64,000 nucleotides of DNA from Zanthoxylum bungeanum. Lineage: Eukaryota > Streptophyta > Magnoliopsida > Sapindales > Rutaceae. This document shows positions 1 to 10,883 of this stretch, piece after piece (the stretch's first letter is position 1; every line of letters starts with the position of its first letter). Position numbers and translations under genes: made by a program. The notes beneath the pieces are model-generated. The model saw only the letters and a list, made by a program, of their open reading frames with translations, was not told where the DNA came from and ran no database searches. The stretch covers positions 558,001-622,000 of the forward strand of contig SKCR01038157.1 of the NCBI GenBank assembly GCA_019454045.1, read 5' to 3'.

Positions 1-474
1 TATTAATTAATATTTTGCTTTGAAAATGATTGATAATGACTTTTAATAATTACACTCCACACACTTCTGGATGGTTCATCAATTTCGGTCATGAAATCAT
101 CAGAATTTGAAAATATTTTCTCTTTAAAAGTTGTAGATCTTGGAGTCTTCTTTAATCTGGAACTTGAATTAGCCCAATCCGATATCTGAGTAAAAAGTTA
201 TGCCCAAAATACAACAGATGCGCAAAACTGGAATTTCCAAAACTGCACTTCGTCAAAAACGCCCTTTCAAGTTTCCAATCTCCAAAATTAATATATCAAG
301 TCCAATAATTGCCCTTATTTGATCCATATTTCATCCTAAATGATTTCATTAAGTCCCAATATTATTTTATCTGCAAAAAAACTAAAACACATCAAAACGT
401 TCATCAAACCCGAGAAACTAAACAAAATATTAAGAAAAAGGGGCGGTAAATATTGATATATTTTCCGCTCATCA
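1..474 (-). repeat. Athila-1 3' LTR, U3 part only (window edge)
   Basis: These bases repeat nearly exactly at 10,410-10,883. The LTR begins on the minus strand with TGATGAGCGG at 474, directly after the polypurine tract. The rest of the LTR lies left of the window. Confidence 0.93.
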
Positions 475-485
475 CCCCCCAAACC
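475..485 (-). other. Polypurine tract of Athila-1
   Basis: Minus-strand GGTTTGGGGGG sits immediately before the LTR start TGATGAG. This is the plus-strand primer site of the element, in the form typical of Athila elements. Confidence 0.85.
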
Positions 486-1809
486 TAACATTTTGCTAGT
501 CCTCGAGCAAAACAACAAAATAAAATACAAGAAACAATTAAATTAAACTAAGCCACTTTCGTAGGGATCACGGTTGCATTTAGCGTATGCAACAAGCCTT
601 TAAACCCCTAGGTGTCCCTAGTGGACGAGTTTTGTAGTCTCGTGAGGGTTTACAGCAATGACACCCACAAACATTTTACACAAAGTAAAAAGTAGTAAAA
701 CTAATGCACACAAAAGCAAAAAGACAATTGAAAAGAGAATAAAGAAGATAGTGACTAATCAGGTGAAACTTCTACTCCAAGTTACTAGTTGTTTTGTTTT
801 TTTCTAAATTACCGAATAAGTAAATTCTCCGATTATATTTACCATTCTCCATATACACAGCTAACATAATATTAAACAACTCATTTTTGCCCACAACAGT
901 CATAAGTGCAGTTGATAAGAGGGGTAATATTTTTGTCCTAAAGTTCTATCAGATTTCACACACTTTTTACAGTGATGGAATAATTTTTTTCGGATTTTTC
1001 TGATTTTTTTCTTTGATTTTCTGATTTTGACTTTTTTATTTATATACAATACCTTCCGTCTATGTAGCGAGCTTTGGGTCGGTGGCTCCCAAACCAGTTG
1101 GCTTTAGGGCACCAGGTGTTAAGACACCCCTACGGACTTAATTACCCAGACATTAGATATAAATATTTTTGCAACATCCTTGATCCATGTAGCGAGCTTT
1201 GGGCCAGTGACTCCCAGATCAGTTGGTTTTAGGGCACTGGGTGTTAAGACACCCTTACAGACTTAATAACTCGGATCTCAGACGTTTTTTTTTTTTTTTT
1301 TTTTTTTTTTACTCCATCACTTTTGTGAGATGCTTCCTCCAATTAAACTATAGCACTGAATATTACAAAATTTTCAATTTTAGCTCATGTCTGTATGTTA
1401 CTATGCATGTTGATAATACCTGTCAACTGAGCATATGAAGATCCATTTTAGTCAGTGTTAAGGAGAATTCACAAATTAAATAATTAAAAGGAAATAAAAA
1501 AAAATAACTTGTTTCGAAATAGGTTTGAGATAAGTCTCAGGAGTGGAAATTCCTTACTCGGCTATCTCTTACCAATTTCACCTTTTTAGTCAAAAAAAAC
1601 ATAAAAATGCAAAATATTTTGTAATTTATGAAAATGTTTCAATTTTTTTGTATTTTTCGAAAAAAAACTTAAAATAAAAAAACAACATACAACTAAAAAC
1701 AAGATATTAATCAGTTAATTCCCTCCCCCAAACCTAAATGAGACATTGTCCCCAATGTCTTAAATAGTAGAAGAAGAGTTTAGACGATAATACCTGGTTA
1801 ACTGAAATT
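486..1809 (-). other. Athila-1 noncoding 3' region with a two-copy direct repeat
   Basis: No coding ORF is supported here. It holds two diverged copies of a roughly 100-base unit (about 1,058-1,145 and 1,183-1,267) containing GTAGCGAGCTTTGGG and GGTGTTAAGACACCC, plus a 21-base T run near 1,287. The same arrangement occurs in Athila-2 at about 23,410-23,630, so it belongs to the element family. The self-complementary GGTGTTAAGACACC core could fold as a hairpin. Confidence 0.7.
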
Positions 1810-2472
1810 CTACAGGAATTTAAAGGTTAAGATCCAGATTAACCGACGTCTCTTACCACGATCGTCCCCAGACCAATTTATCTTTGAAATGATAGGGTCA
1901 ATTTGTGGTTCATATGCTATGAGTTGGTCAATTAGATCCGGAGCGGTTCTGGCAGTAAGTAATAGTTCTTTTAAAGGTTTTGATATGAACCCATTCCTCC
2001 GTGCATCATCAAGAAACACACAAAGAAAATCATAAAATCCATCAACATTGTACAGCCCAATTGGTTTCTGGTGTATGTTCAGGTTCGCCCAAGATAGTAC
2101 AATAAAAATTTCTTCCAATGTACCCAAGCCACCTGGCAAAGCAATGAAAGCATCAGCACGGTTAATCATTTCTACCAGTCGTTCAGACATACCTGGCACG
2201 ATCAGTTCCTCTCTGTTTGATGTTTCAATAAGATTTGCCTCTGCCAAGGGTTTTGGGATGATTCCCAAACACATGACTGCCTCCTTCCTGTACAGCCTTT
2301 GAAACGATCCCCATTAATCCAAGATTGCCTCCGCCATATATAAGTGCATATTTCTTGCAGCTAAGACTCGACCCAATTCCTGTGCTGCTTCTACGTATTG
2401 TGGCTTAGTACCAACACTACTACCGCAAAACACGCAGATGTTTTCAACTCGTCTTCTTGAAGTGGCTTCCAT
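1810..2472 (-). pseudogene. LOG: LOG-like cytokinin riboside 5'-monophosphate phosphoribohydrolase, frameshifted copy in Athila-1
   Basis: LOG enzymes release active cytokinin free base from its riboside monophosphate. The minus-strand ATG at 2,472 opens a frame with the family's CVFCGSS start. Relative to Athila-2, one base is missing near 2,340 and one is added near 2,270; the frame between them hits a TAA at 2,316-2,314. The downstream frame to 1,810 keeps the hallmark PGGLGTLEE loop and the C-terminal half. The copy has no introns, whereas plant LOG genes are normally interrupted, so capture from an mRNA is likely (inference). As it stands it cannot give a full-length enzyme; translation from the internal ATG at 2,274 would lack the N-terminal nucleotide-binding half. 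Confidence 0.85.
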
Positions 2473-2525
2473 TTTTATGTTTTTCTTTCTTAACTCTGGA
2501 TGACTTCAAAGGTGCAATGATGAGT

Positions 2526-2545
2526 TGAATTTATAATACCTGAAA
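2526..2545 (-). promoter_or_regulatory. TATA-like box and possible splice acceptor upstream of the Athila-1 LOG copy
   Basis: On the minus strand the sequence CTTTCAG is followed by GTATTATAAATTC about 60 bases before the LOG ATG. It could be a core promoter or a splice acceptor that places LOG on a spliced mRNA. The same feature is kept in Athila-2. Functional status is unknown. Confidence 0.4.
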
Positions 2546-2736
2546 GGGGTGAGTAAAAATAGCACAAGTATCTTCCAAAGGACGATTAGTAGAACAATAG
2601 TAAAATAGATCGTGATAGTCAAAAAGGTCTGGATCATGTCGGAGAAAATAAAAGAAAACAACAAAACAAATCACAATTATTAGAAAAAGACAAAGAGATA
2701 TAATATGTACAAGAAAAGTAACGGCTTGATTGACAT

Positions 2737-3363
2737 CTATGCGTCAGGGACAAGCTTCCCATCCAATTTTCTTATAAATTGGCAAACAGGGTCTTTTTGA
2801 GTCAGATTCCCAAGACTTAACTGTTGTCTTTCTTTTAGAAATTGTGTATGTAATTTGCGAATGGCTATATGAACATATCCACTGGGATGCGTCTCAAGAG
2901 TCGAAGATAGATCATCTAAAGACTCCTTACTCAAGCCATCCCTAATGAATTTAATTTTGTCTTCGCGATTATCAGACACCATTCCTAAAGAACGACAACG
3001 AGTATTACAATTAAATCGTGCACATTTGAAACAAACACCCATTTGCTTAGCTCTACGTTTCTTTGCGTATGTGCTTCTTCCTAAACCAGGCAGATATGAA
3101 ATAAAAGAGTCAGAAGACTCACCTGCCAATCGGACTCGTGCTTCAATTACCCAACGAATATCATTAGGAACACCGTGAATTGTCAGTAACCTCATCCGTT
3201 CCAAACGAGCTTTGTAAACTTTCATCAGAGATTTTTGAGGGAGAGAAGGATAATTGCTTGCGAAGATTTGCGAGAGCTTCTTCCATTTTAAAATGACTAA
3301 TCCTGCAAAAATTAAACACACAAAAATAAAACACACCAAATCACAATATATACACAATTGCAT
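2737..3363 (-). CDS. Athila-1 post-integrase ORF, unknown function
   Basis: A 208-codon minus-strand ORF between integrase and LOG. I do not recognise it. The first ~25 residues look hydrophobic, but that DNA is a T-rich tract ending TTTTTGCAG near 3,303, which resembles an intron end. The real coding part may therefore begin at about residue 21 and be spliced. The middle holds a Cys cluster (C111, C114, C119, C123; CX2CX4CX3C) beside a basic KKRR run. It occupies the env-like position of Athila elements, but no convincing signal peptide or membrane anchor remains once the intron reading is allowed. Athila-2 keeps only traces of this region (about 25,050-25,300). Confidence 0.5.
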   Translation of the reverse strand: MQLCIYCDLVCFIFVCLIFAGLVILKWKKLSQIFASNYPSLPQKSLMKVYKARLERMRLLTIHGVPNDIRWVIEARVRLAGESSDSFISYLPGLGRSTYAKKRRAKQMGVCFKCARFNCNTRCRSLGMVSDNREDKIKFIRDGLSKESLDDLSSTLETHPSGYVHIAIRKLHTQFLKERQQLSLGNLTQKDPVCQFIRKLDGKLVPDA

Positions 3364-3398
3364 GGGTTGCCTCCCTGCGAGCGCTAAGTTTAAAGTCG

Positions 3399-3623
3399 TC
3401 AGCTAGACGTGACTTTTCGAACGTTTAGGCTGGATCTGAAAGTGTGACACTTTTTTTGTCGCTCCAACGGTTCTCCCCAATAATGCTTAACCCGCTGACT
3501 GTTAACTTTGAATGTGTTGTTGGTATTGGGATCCAGTAACTCAACAGCTCCATGTGGTAAAACCTGAGTGATCACAAATGGACCTGACCACCTTGATTTC
3601 AACTTTCCAGGGAAAAGTTTCAA
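3399..3623 (-). pseudogene. Athila-1 integrase C-terminal tail
   Basis: A 74-codon frame reading SRWSGPFVI and ending after a [13 protein letters not shown] motif, as in the GPY/F-like end of gypsy integrases. It continues the integrase in another frame, so a frameshift separates it from the catalytic core. No chromodomain is visible, as expected for Athila. Confidence 0.75.
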
Positions 3624-4381
3624 CTCGAGTTGTACAACAACACCTGTTGCTTTGGTTCCAACTGTCTGTGCACTATTTTTCGGTCATGCCATCTCTTGGT
3701 CTTTTCTTTGTACAGTCTGGCATTCTCATAAGCCTGTAGGCGAAATTTCTCCAATTCATTGAGTTGGTGAAGTCTTTTCTCTCCTGCAGCTTGTGGATCA
3801 AAATTCAACTTCTTCAGTGCCCAGTACGCCTTGTGTTCAAGCTCAACTGGCAGATGGCATGCTTTCCCAAACACCAATCGATATGGTGACATACCAATGG
3901 GTGTCTTGTAAGCTGTACGGTAGGCCCATAATGCATCATCCAATTTTGCAGACCAGTCCCTCCTTGTTGATCCAACGGTTCTTTCCAAGATTCTTTTGAT
4001 TTCTCTGTTTGAAACTTCAACCTGTCCATTTGACTGTGGATGGTAGGCTGTGGCAACCTTGTGAGTAACTCCGTATTTGGATAGAAGTGCATCAAAGTAT
4101 TTGTTGCAGAAATGAGAGCCACCATCGCTGATGATTGCTCGAGGTGTTCCAAACCGAGTGAAAATGTTCTTTTTCAGGAATTTGATCACCACTTTTGAAT
4201 CATTGGATGGCAGTGCAATTGCTTCAACCCATTTGGAGACGTAGTCTACAGCAACCAAGATGTACAGGTTTCCGAATGATGGAACAAAGGGTCCCATGAA
4301 ATCAATACCCCACACATCAAATATCTCAACTTCCAGAATGTTTTGCAATGGTCCTTCGTTTCTTCTCGAAATATTCCCCAT
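3620..4381 (-). pseudogene. Athila-1 integrase catalytic core
   Basis: Inserts retroelement cDNA into chromosomes. This 253-codon frame contains the DDE residues in context: GIDFMGP, then SDGGSHFCN, then the [14 protein letters not shown] block, followed by [19 protein letters not shown] typical of plant gypsy integrases. The zinc-binding N-terminus lies upstream in another frame (about 4,570-4,380, beginning [16 protein letters not shown]), so a frameshift near 4,380 breaks the protein. Confidence 0.88.
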
Positions 4382-5283
4382 TCTCTGGCACCTGTCACAT
4401 TGAAAAGCAAAAGATAAGCATCTTTAAAAAGTGTAGGCCAGAACAAACCTGATTGAAGGACTTTTGCTGCAGTTTTGTTTCCGCTGAAGTGTCCGCCATA
4501 TGGTGATGAATGACAGTGCTGCAAAACACTGTTGACCTCCTCCTGTGGAACACACCGTCTCAATAATTGATCAGCACACCGTTTGAACAGGTACGGCTCA
4601 TCCAGATATAGTGCTTGCTTGACTTCTTTGAAGAATTTCTTCCGTTGTTGAGTTGTCCATTCCAACGGCCATTTTCCTGACACAATGTAGTTGACATAGT
4701 CAGCATACCAAGGGGTATCTTGTTGTTTCATAGCAAACAGCTGTTCATCTGGAAAAGTTTCTTTAATTGACAGTTCTTTGTCAGCTGTTTCTCCATTCTC
4801 GAGCCTCGATAAGTGATCTGCCACCTGGTTTTCTGTTCCTTTCCTGTCTCGAATCTCCACGTCAAATTCTTGCAGAAGAAGTATCCAACGGATAAATCTG
4901 GGTTTGGCATCTTTCTTTGCGATCAAATATTTGATTGCTGAATGATCTGTGTAGACTACCACCTTGGGATCCAACAGATAAGAACGGAATTTGTCAAAAG
5001 CGAACACAACTGCAAGCAACTCCTTTTCAGTGGTTGTGTAGTTGAGTTGAGCTTCATTCAAAGTTCTGCTGGAGTAGTAAATGGTGTGGAAAATCTTTGC
5101 TTTGCGTTTTCCCAAAACTGCACCTACAGCAAAATCACTAGCATCACACATTACTTCAAATGGAAGGGTCCAGTCTGGTGTTACAATGATGGGGGCAGAA
5201 AAAAGCTTCTGTTTCAAGATCTCGAAGGCTTCCTGGCATTCTTGGTGAAGTTGAAAGGCACATCCTTTTCCAGAAGGTTGCAA
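4246..5283 (-). pseudogene. Athila-1 RNase H and integrase zinc-domain region
   Basis: A 345-codon frame that starts within the RT-RNase H connection. RNase H features include [17 protein letters not shown], the [13 protein letters not shown] block and the [10 protein letters not shown] block, ending at the [10 protein letters not shown] motif. It continues into the integrase N-terminal region with paired His residues. The reading then leaves the integrase frame. It degrades the RNA strand of the RNA-DNA hybrid during reverse transcription. Confidence 0.88.
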
Positions 5284-6570
5284 AGAGGTTTTGCAATTTT
5301 GGAAAAGTCTTTGATAAATCTCCTGTAAAAACCTGCATGTCCAAGAAAACTCCGAATGCCTTTGACAGATGTTGGAGGAGGTAGTTTTTCAATTGTCTCG
5401 ATCTTTGCTTTGTCTACCTCAATTCCCTTTTGTGAGATCCGGTGTCCAAGAACAATGCCTTCATGTACCATAAAGTGGCATTTCTCCAGTTGAGTACCAA
5501 GTTCGTGTCTTCACACCTTTGTAATACTGTTCAAGATTTTGCAAACAATGATCAAATGAATCTCCAAATACAGAAAAGTCATCCATGAAAACCTCCATAC
5601 TCTGCTCCAACATATCTGAGAAGATGGCCATCATGCAACGCTGAAAAATGTGCAGGGGCATTACATAGTCCAAATGGCATCCTGCGGAAAGCAAAAGTAC
5701 CATAAGGACATGTAAATGTGGTTTTCTCCTGATCCTCTGGTGCAATGGCAATCTGATTGTATCCTGAATATCCATCCAAAAAGCAATAGAACTCATGTCC
5801 CGCCAATGTCTAACATCTGGTCAATGAATGGCAGCGGAAAATGGTCCTTTCTGGTGGCTTTGTTCAGCTTACGATAGTCCATGCATACTCTCCATCCAGT
5901 CACCGTTTTGTGTTGGAATCAACTCGTTCTTTTCATTTGTGACAACAGTAATTCCTCCTTTCTTTGGTACACACTGCATAGGACTTACCCAAGTGCTGTC
6001 TGAGATGGGGTAAATGATGCCAGCATCTAACCATTTGATGATTTCTTTCTTCACGACTTCCTTCATGATTGGATTGAGTCTCCGTTGATGCTCCACTGTG
6101 GGTTTGTACTCATCGTTCATCAAGATTTTGTGCATGCAAAATGATGGACTAATGCCTCGAATGTCTGCTATAGTCCAACCAATGGCTTTCTTGTGCTCTC
6201 GCAATACTCTCAACAACTTTTCTTCCTGTTCCAATGTTAGCGACGAAGAAATTATAACAGGTAATTCAGAAGAGTTTCCAAGAAATGCATACCTGAGATG
6301 GCTCGGGAGTAACTTCAGCTCCAGCTGCGGTGGTTCTTCAATCGAGGGTTTGATCCGGTCTGTCTTTGGAAGTTCCAAACTTTCAATTGGTTGTGTCACC
6401 TTGAAAGAACGGCTTGTCAAGATAGTTGATACATTCCATAATTTCAGCATCAAGCTCACTGTCAGACATGTTGGTGATGCAAGCTTCAAGTTTATCTGTG
6501 GGAATTGTATCAGTATCTTGAATGATACTATCAACAACATCAATTCTGAAACATTCTTCTTCCTTTTCAT
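5214..6570 (-). pseudogene. Athila-1 reverse transcriptase, frameshifted
   Basis: RT domain of the gypsy type, recognisable from LNPIMKEVVKKEIIKWLDAG (about 6,110) through FLDGYSGYNQIAIAPEDQ (about 5,780), the catalytic FMDD (5,589-5,578) and the [17 protein letters not shown] block near 5,300. The peptides match the Athila lineage. At least three frame changes (around 5,870-5,800, 5,700-5,650 and 5,500-5,470) prevent one continuous product. Confidence 0.88.
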
Positions 6571-7314
6571 CGCTCGGGAATTTCATGGCTTTGAAAACAT
6601 TGAAGTAACTTCTTGGTCCTGAACTTTCATGGTTAGTTCTCCTTTTTGTACGTCAATCACAGTTCGACCTGTTGCCAAAAATGGTCTCCCAAGAATGATT
6701 GGAACATCTTTGTCTTCTTCCATGTCAAGGATAATGAAATCAGCTGGGAGAATGAGTTTGTCAACTTTCACCAACACATCTTCAACCACTCCTCTTGGAA
6801 ATGCGAGCGTCCGATCGGCAAGTTGCAAAGAAACAGAGGTAGGCATTGCTTCTCCAATCTGTAGTTTCCTGTAAATAGAAAAAGGCATCAAGTTAACACT
6901 AGCACCTAAATCACATAAAGCCTTACCGATGTAATGTTCTCCAATGGTGCACGGGACTGTGAAACTGCCAGGATCTTTCAACTTCGGGGGAAGTTTCCTC
7001 TGAATGATTGCGCTGCATTCTCTGTCAATGCACTGTCTCATGTCTCCCAATCTCGTTTTCGTGAAAGAATGTCTTTCATGAATTTGACATAGCTGGGCAT
7101 TTGTTCCAAGGCTTCTGCAAATGGGATGTTGATGTGCAACTTTTGAACACCTCCAGGAATCGAGCGAACTGCTTATCCAGTTTGTTTTTCTGAAGACGCT
7201 GAGGAAAAGGTGGAGGTGGAGTGATCTGTTCTTTTTCCTTTGCTTCTTTTTCCTCCATATGTTGCTGTCTCTGTTTCTTTTGGTCTTCTTTGGCTGTTGC
7301 CTTGATTCCAACAT
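6383..7314 (-). pseudogene. Athila-1 aspartic protease and linker to RT
   Basis: The 7,314-6,583 frame holds a retropepsin-like domain: LCDLGASVNLMPFSIYRKL (DLGA in place of DTGA, usual in plant Athila proteases) and the later IILGRPFLATG flap-side block. After a frame change the linker (6,586-6,383) ends in an acidic peptide, EACITNMSDSELDAEIMECI. A related peptide ends the Athila-2 ORF. Confidence 0.82.
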
Positions 7315-7339
7315 CTTTGTTAAATTCAGTGCCGCTTTT

Positions 7340-8660
7340 CAAGGTGATGGCTTGACATTGCTCCTTCCCTCGGTCCTTGGATTTGTTCTGTGTTGCTGGG
7401 AAGATTTCCTGGCGGTCTGTAACTCTGAGCATTGGCCAGTTGTCCAATTTGATTTCTCAATGCTTTGATGGAAGCTGATTGGTTTTGAACATAGCTTCAT
7501 ATTTTTTAACTGAGCTAGGACTTCTGCCATTACTGGTTCTTTTTCATGCTCCTAGCCTTTGTTCTGTTGTTGGAATCCAGGTGGTGGAAAGTTCTGCTGT
7601 TGGAATCCAGGTGGTGGATTATTTCTTTGTCCCAGATTGTTGCTCCATGAAAATTGGGATGATTCCTCCACCCTGGGTTGTAGGTGTTGGAATATGGATT
7701 GTTTCCCTGTCTGTTGAAATTGTTGACATAATTCACCGTTTCTTCAGGTTGAGTTGGCTCTGGTACTCCTCCATATGTTGAACTTGTTGCTCCAATATTG
7801 CTTTGAGTGTTGAGAGTCTCCATGAATTTGCATATCTGGTCCAGTTTGGCACTAACTGCTGTGTTGGCTCCAACTTCATAAATTCCTGCAATCTTTGAAT
7901 CAAGCTCCTTTCTGTTGGCCACAAGGAATTGTTATTGGCCATCTCTTCGATTAGGTCCCAGGCTTGATCTTCTCCTTTTGACATCAAAGCTCCTCCAGCA
8001 GCAGCATCAATAGTGGTTCTCATCAATCCAGAAAGTCCATTATAGAAAGTTTGGACTTGAAGCCATTTTGGAATCTCATGGTGAGGACATTTCCGGATTA
8101 GATCTTTGTATCTTTCCCAAGCTTCGTACAGGATTCTGAATCTGCTGCAAAGGATGTGATGTCATTCCTCAACTTTGCAGTTCTGGCTGGTGGAAAGTAT
8201 TTTGCAAGGAATTGGTGGCCAGAGTGTTCCATGTTGTGATGGAACCAGCTGATAGTGAATGTAGCCAAGCCTTTGCTCTGTCTTTCAAAGAGTATGGAAA
8301 AAACCCGCAATCTCATTGCTTCTTCAGCTCCTCGGTTGTATTGAAAGTGCCGCAAACTTCCAGGAAGTTGCTGATGTGGGCGTTAGGATCTTCAGTTGCA
8401 TTCCCCCCCAAATTGTACTGACTGTTGAATCATCTGAATGCAAGTTTTGATATCTCCTGCATTTGCTGGTAAGGGAGGAGGAAGTACAATACAGGAAGTG
8501 AGGCCATCTACCACCGGAATGGTTCTGTCTCGAATGGGAATTGGTGGTGCAACCTCCAAAGGTTCAGGTTCCATGTTAACAATTGCTTCTTGGCCTTCTC
8601 GCCTTTCCCTTCTCAACTGTCTGATGGTTCTTTCAATCTCAGGGTCAGCGGATGGATTTC
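7340..8660 (-). pseudogene. Athila-1 gag, degenerate
   Basis: Gag pieces in several frames: DPEIERTIRQLRRERR near 8,640, PIPIRDR near 8,540, an FLAKYFPPARTAKLRNDITSF block near 8,200, GLMRTTIDAAAGGALMSKGE near 8,000, and a Gln/Asn-rich end near 7,700-7,530 with a duplicated 27-base unit encoding HHLDSN. An intact start codon and frame are missing. Confidence 0.8.
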
Positions 8661-8793
8661 AAAGCTTCTGGCTCGTCTCATTAAATGTCTGAGAACCTGC
8701 AAACAAGACAAGAAAACAAAAACAATAAGTAAAAAGAAAATAAGATACAAGTAACGAAACTAACCCGTAAACTAATAATGAAAGATAAATAAG

Positions 8794-8811
8794 TCCCCGG
8801 CAACGGCGCCA
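8794..8811 (-). other. Athila-1 primer binding site, tRNA-Asp
   Basis: Minus-strand TGGCGCCGTTGCCGGGGA is fully complementary to the 3' end of plant tRNA-Asp(GUC). It lies six bases inside the 5' LTR, which ends at 8,818. Confidence 0.93.
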
Positions 8812-8817
8812 AAAACT

Positions 8818-10883
8818 TGACCGGCGTAAACACACACGTATAACGCAAGCGCACGTATCGTTCAAGTAGTATAAAAAGTATCGATCCCACGAGGACTTAA
8901 TATCTAAACTATTAATTTTATGAGGTCAAATGATTACTAATATCTAACAAGTTTTGATTGATTGATTTGAAATGGTGACGATTCTAAATTTAAAAGCAAG
9001 TAAATAAAATTGTTCGAAAGTAGGTTTTAAGAAAATTCAATATTAAAAACTATCTAGGGTTGTGATTTCTTTCAATATCATTTTAAAGATGAAGTGGTTA
9101 TCTTAAAGTTGGGTAATATATTGATTTATTAACCTGGAACACTAAATTATGTGTAAGCCTCTGTCGATGGTCAGACACAAATATCCAGTTTAACCCAATT
9201 GAACCATATGTCTATGTCAACCAAATTATCTGGATTCATTAAGTTTAAGTTCCAATTATGGCTACCCCCGCCCGACAGGTATATTTCTATCCTGTAAGGA
9301 AATCTATTAAAGGGTTATCTATCCTCAAGGAAGATCGTGGCTATTAAGTCTAAGGCTGAAACCTAAAATCCCTATGTCTAGTTCATTTTAGATTTATCAG
9401 ATCAATTTTATTAATGGCCAGTTAATGAAAAAGCATTAAGTTTAAGACTCAATAAATAAATCTTTATATTACCCATGCTATAATCTAACCCTTATAAAAT
9501 TGTGATATTGGATTTCATCACAACCCCAGATAATAATTTAGTTACCAACACATAACTGGGGCTAGTAAAAGCTTGAAAATAAAAGACATAAGTAAAAATG
9601 CGGTAAAGTAAATACTGAAAAGTAAAGTACAATAAAATAAAATGCTAAGGTAAAAGGAATTACTTTTACTACTACTAATTTAGATATCTCCCATAATATA
9701 CTATATAAACTTGTGATAACATTACCAACCAGCCATATAGGCGGTAACCTGATTAAGTCAAATTAAGTCCAACCGGCCATTAAGGCGGTAAAAAGATTTG
9801 TCAATGAACCTGCCATATAGGCGGTAAGAAAGTTTAATTACCAACCGACCAATCTGGCGGTATCCTTGATTAGTCAGGTTAAAACCAGATTAAAATGAAT
9901 TACCACCGACCAATTTAGCGGTATCCTTTTTAAGTCAATATTTAAAATAGTGAATATATTATATTTAAGGGAGATTAATCTAAATAGCAATAGTAAAGGA
10001 ATTACCTTTCACCCTAGAGGGGAAGTTACCTCCTCATTACTGAAAAGTAAAAACTGAAAAATTAAGAAAGAAAAGTTACTGTGCGTAAAAGTAAATTGCG
10101 GAAAGAAAACTGAAAAGTAAAGAAAAGAAAGTGTGAAACTGAAAATTAATTACTGAAAACTAAAAATAAACAAACTAGATACAATCTTCTTATTTATTCA
10201 TTAAGAATTTCAAAGAAGAAAGTATGAATTTTACAAATGAAATGGCTTGGTATTTATAGGCAAAATTTTGCCACCATCAAATCATCCACCAAATAATTCT
10301 TATTAATTGCTCCACTAATTGCTTATCTAATTGCTCCACCAAATCCATTATTGCTCCACTAATTTCTTATCTTGTTTGGTGGTGATTTGATAATTTTTAT
10401 TAATTATTTATTAATTAATATTTTGCTTTGAAAATGATTGATAATGACTTTTAATAATTACACTCCACACACTTCTGGATGGTTCATCAATTTAGGTCAT
10501 GAAATCATCAGAATTTGAAAATATTTTCTCTTTCAAAGTTGTAGATCTTGGAGTCTTCTTTAATCTGGAACTTGAATTAGCCCAATCCGATATCTGAGTA
10601 AAAAGTTATGCCCAAAATACAACAGATGCGCAAAACTGGAATTTCCAAAACTGCACTTCGTCAAAAACGCCCTTTCAAGTTTCCAATCTCCAAAATTAAT
10701 ATATCAAGTCCAATAATTGCCCTTATTTGATCCATATTTCATTCCTAAATGATTTCATTAAGTCCCAATATTATTTTATCTGCAAAATAAACTAAAACAC
10801 ATCAAAACGTTCATCAAACCCGAGAAACTAACAAAATATTAAGTAAAAGGGGCGGTAAATATTGATATATTTTCCGCTCATCA
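8818..10883 (-). repeat. Athila-1 5' LTR (2,066 bp)
   Basis: Bounded by TG (10,883, minus strand) and CA (8,818), placed by the primer site on one side and the polypurine-adjacent copy on the other. It contains a TATA box (minus GCCTATAAATACC near 10,247-10,259), giving U3 about 0.6 kb, and a variable array of a GCCATATAGGCGGTAA-like unit (about 9,725-9,930). It shares ends with the Athila-2 LTRs, so the two elements are subfamilies of one family. Confidence 0.9.
9725..9930. repeat. VNTR in Athila-1 LTR, unit about 40 bases
   Basis: Five diverged copies containing GCCATATAGGCGGTAA or GACCAATYTGGCGGTA. The Athila-2 LTRs hold three copies (about 21,776-21,875) and four copies (about 27,580-27,715), so copy number varies between LTRs. 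Confidence 0.75.

Larger units (their letters stand above)
1..10883 (-). mobile_element. Athila-1: Athila-lineage Ty3/gypsy retrotransposon carrying a LOG gene
   Basis: Seen on the minus strand, in transcription order: a 2.07-kb 5' LTR (10,883-8,818), a primer binding site matching the tRNA-Asp 3' end, degenerate gag, protease, RT, RNase H and integrase, a post-integrase ORF, a LOG-like gene, a noncoding 3' region, a polypurine tract, and the first 474 bases of the 3' LTR, cut by the window start. Athila assignment rests on the RT and integrase peptides, the tRNA-Asp primer and the TTTGGGGGG-type tract. The first 474 bases and 10,410-10,883 differ at only about 7-8 sites, so insertion was fairly recent. 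The right edge abuts Tat-like gag sequence, so this element is nested in that one. The target duplication cannot be checked because the left end is outside the window. Confidence 0.9.

Noticed and set aside
2048..2302. Plus-strand ORFs opposite both LOG copies (also 24,360-24,587)
   Set aside because: Antisense shadows; the minus-strand reading has the conserved LOG motifs.
3226..3363. Signal peptide or membrane anchor of an env protein
   Set aside because: The hydrophobic codons coincide with a T-rich tract ending TTTTTGCAG, more simply an intron end; left as an open question in the findings.
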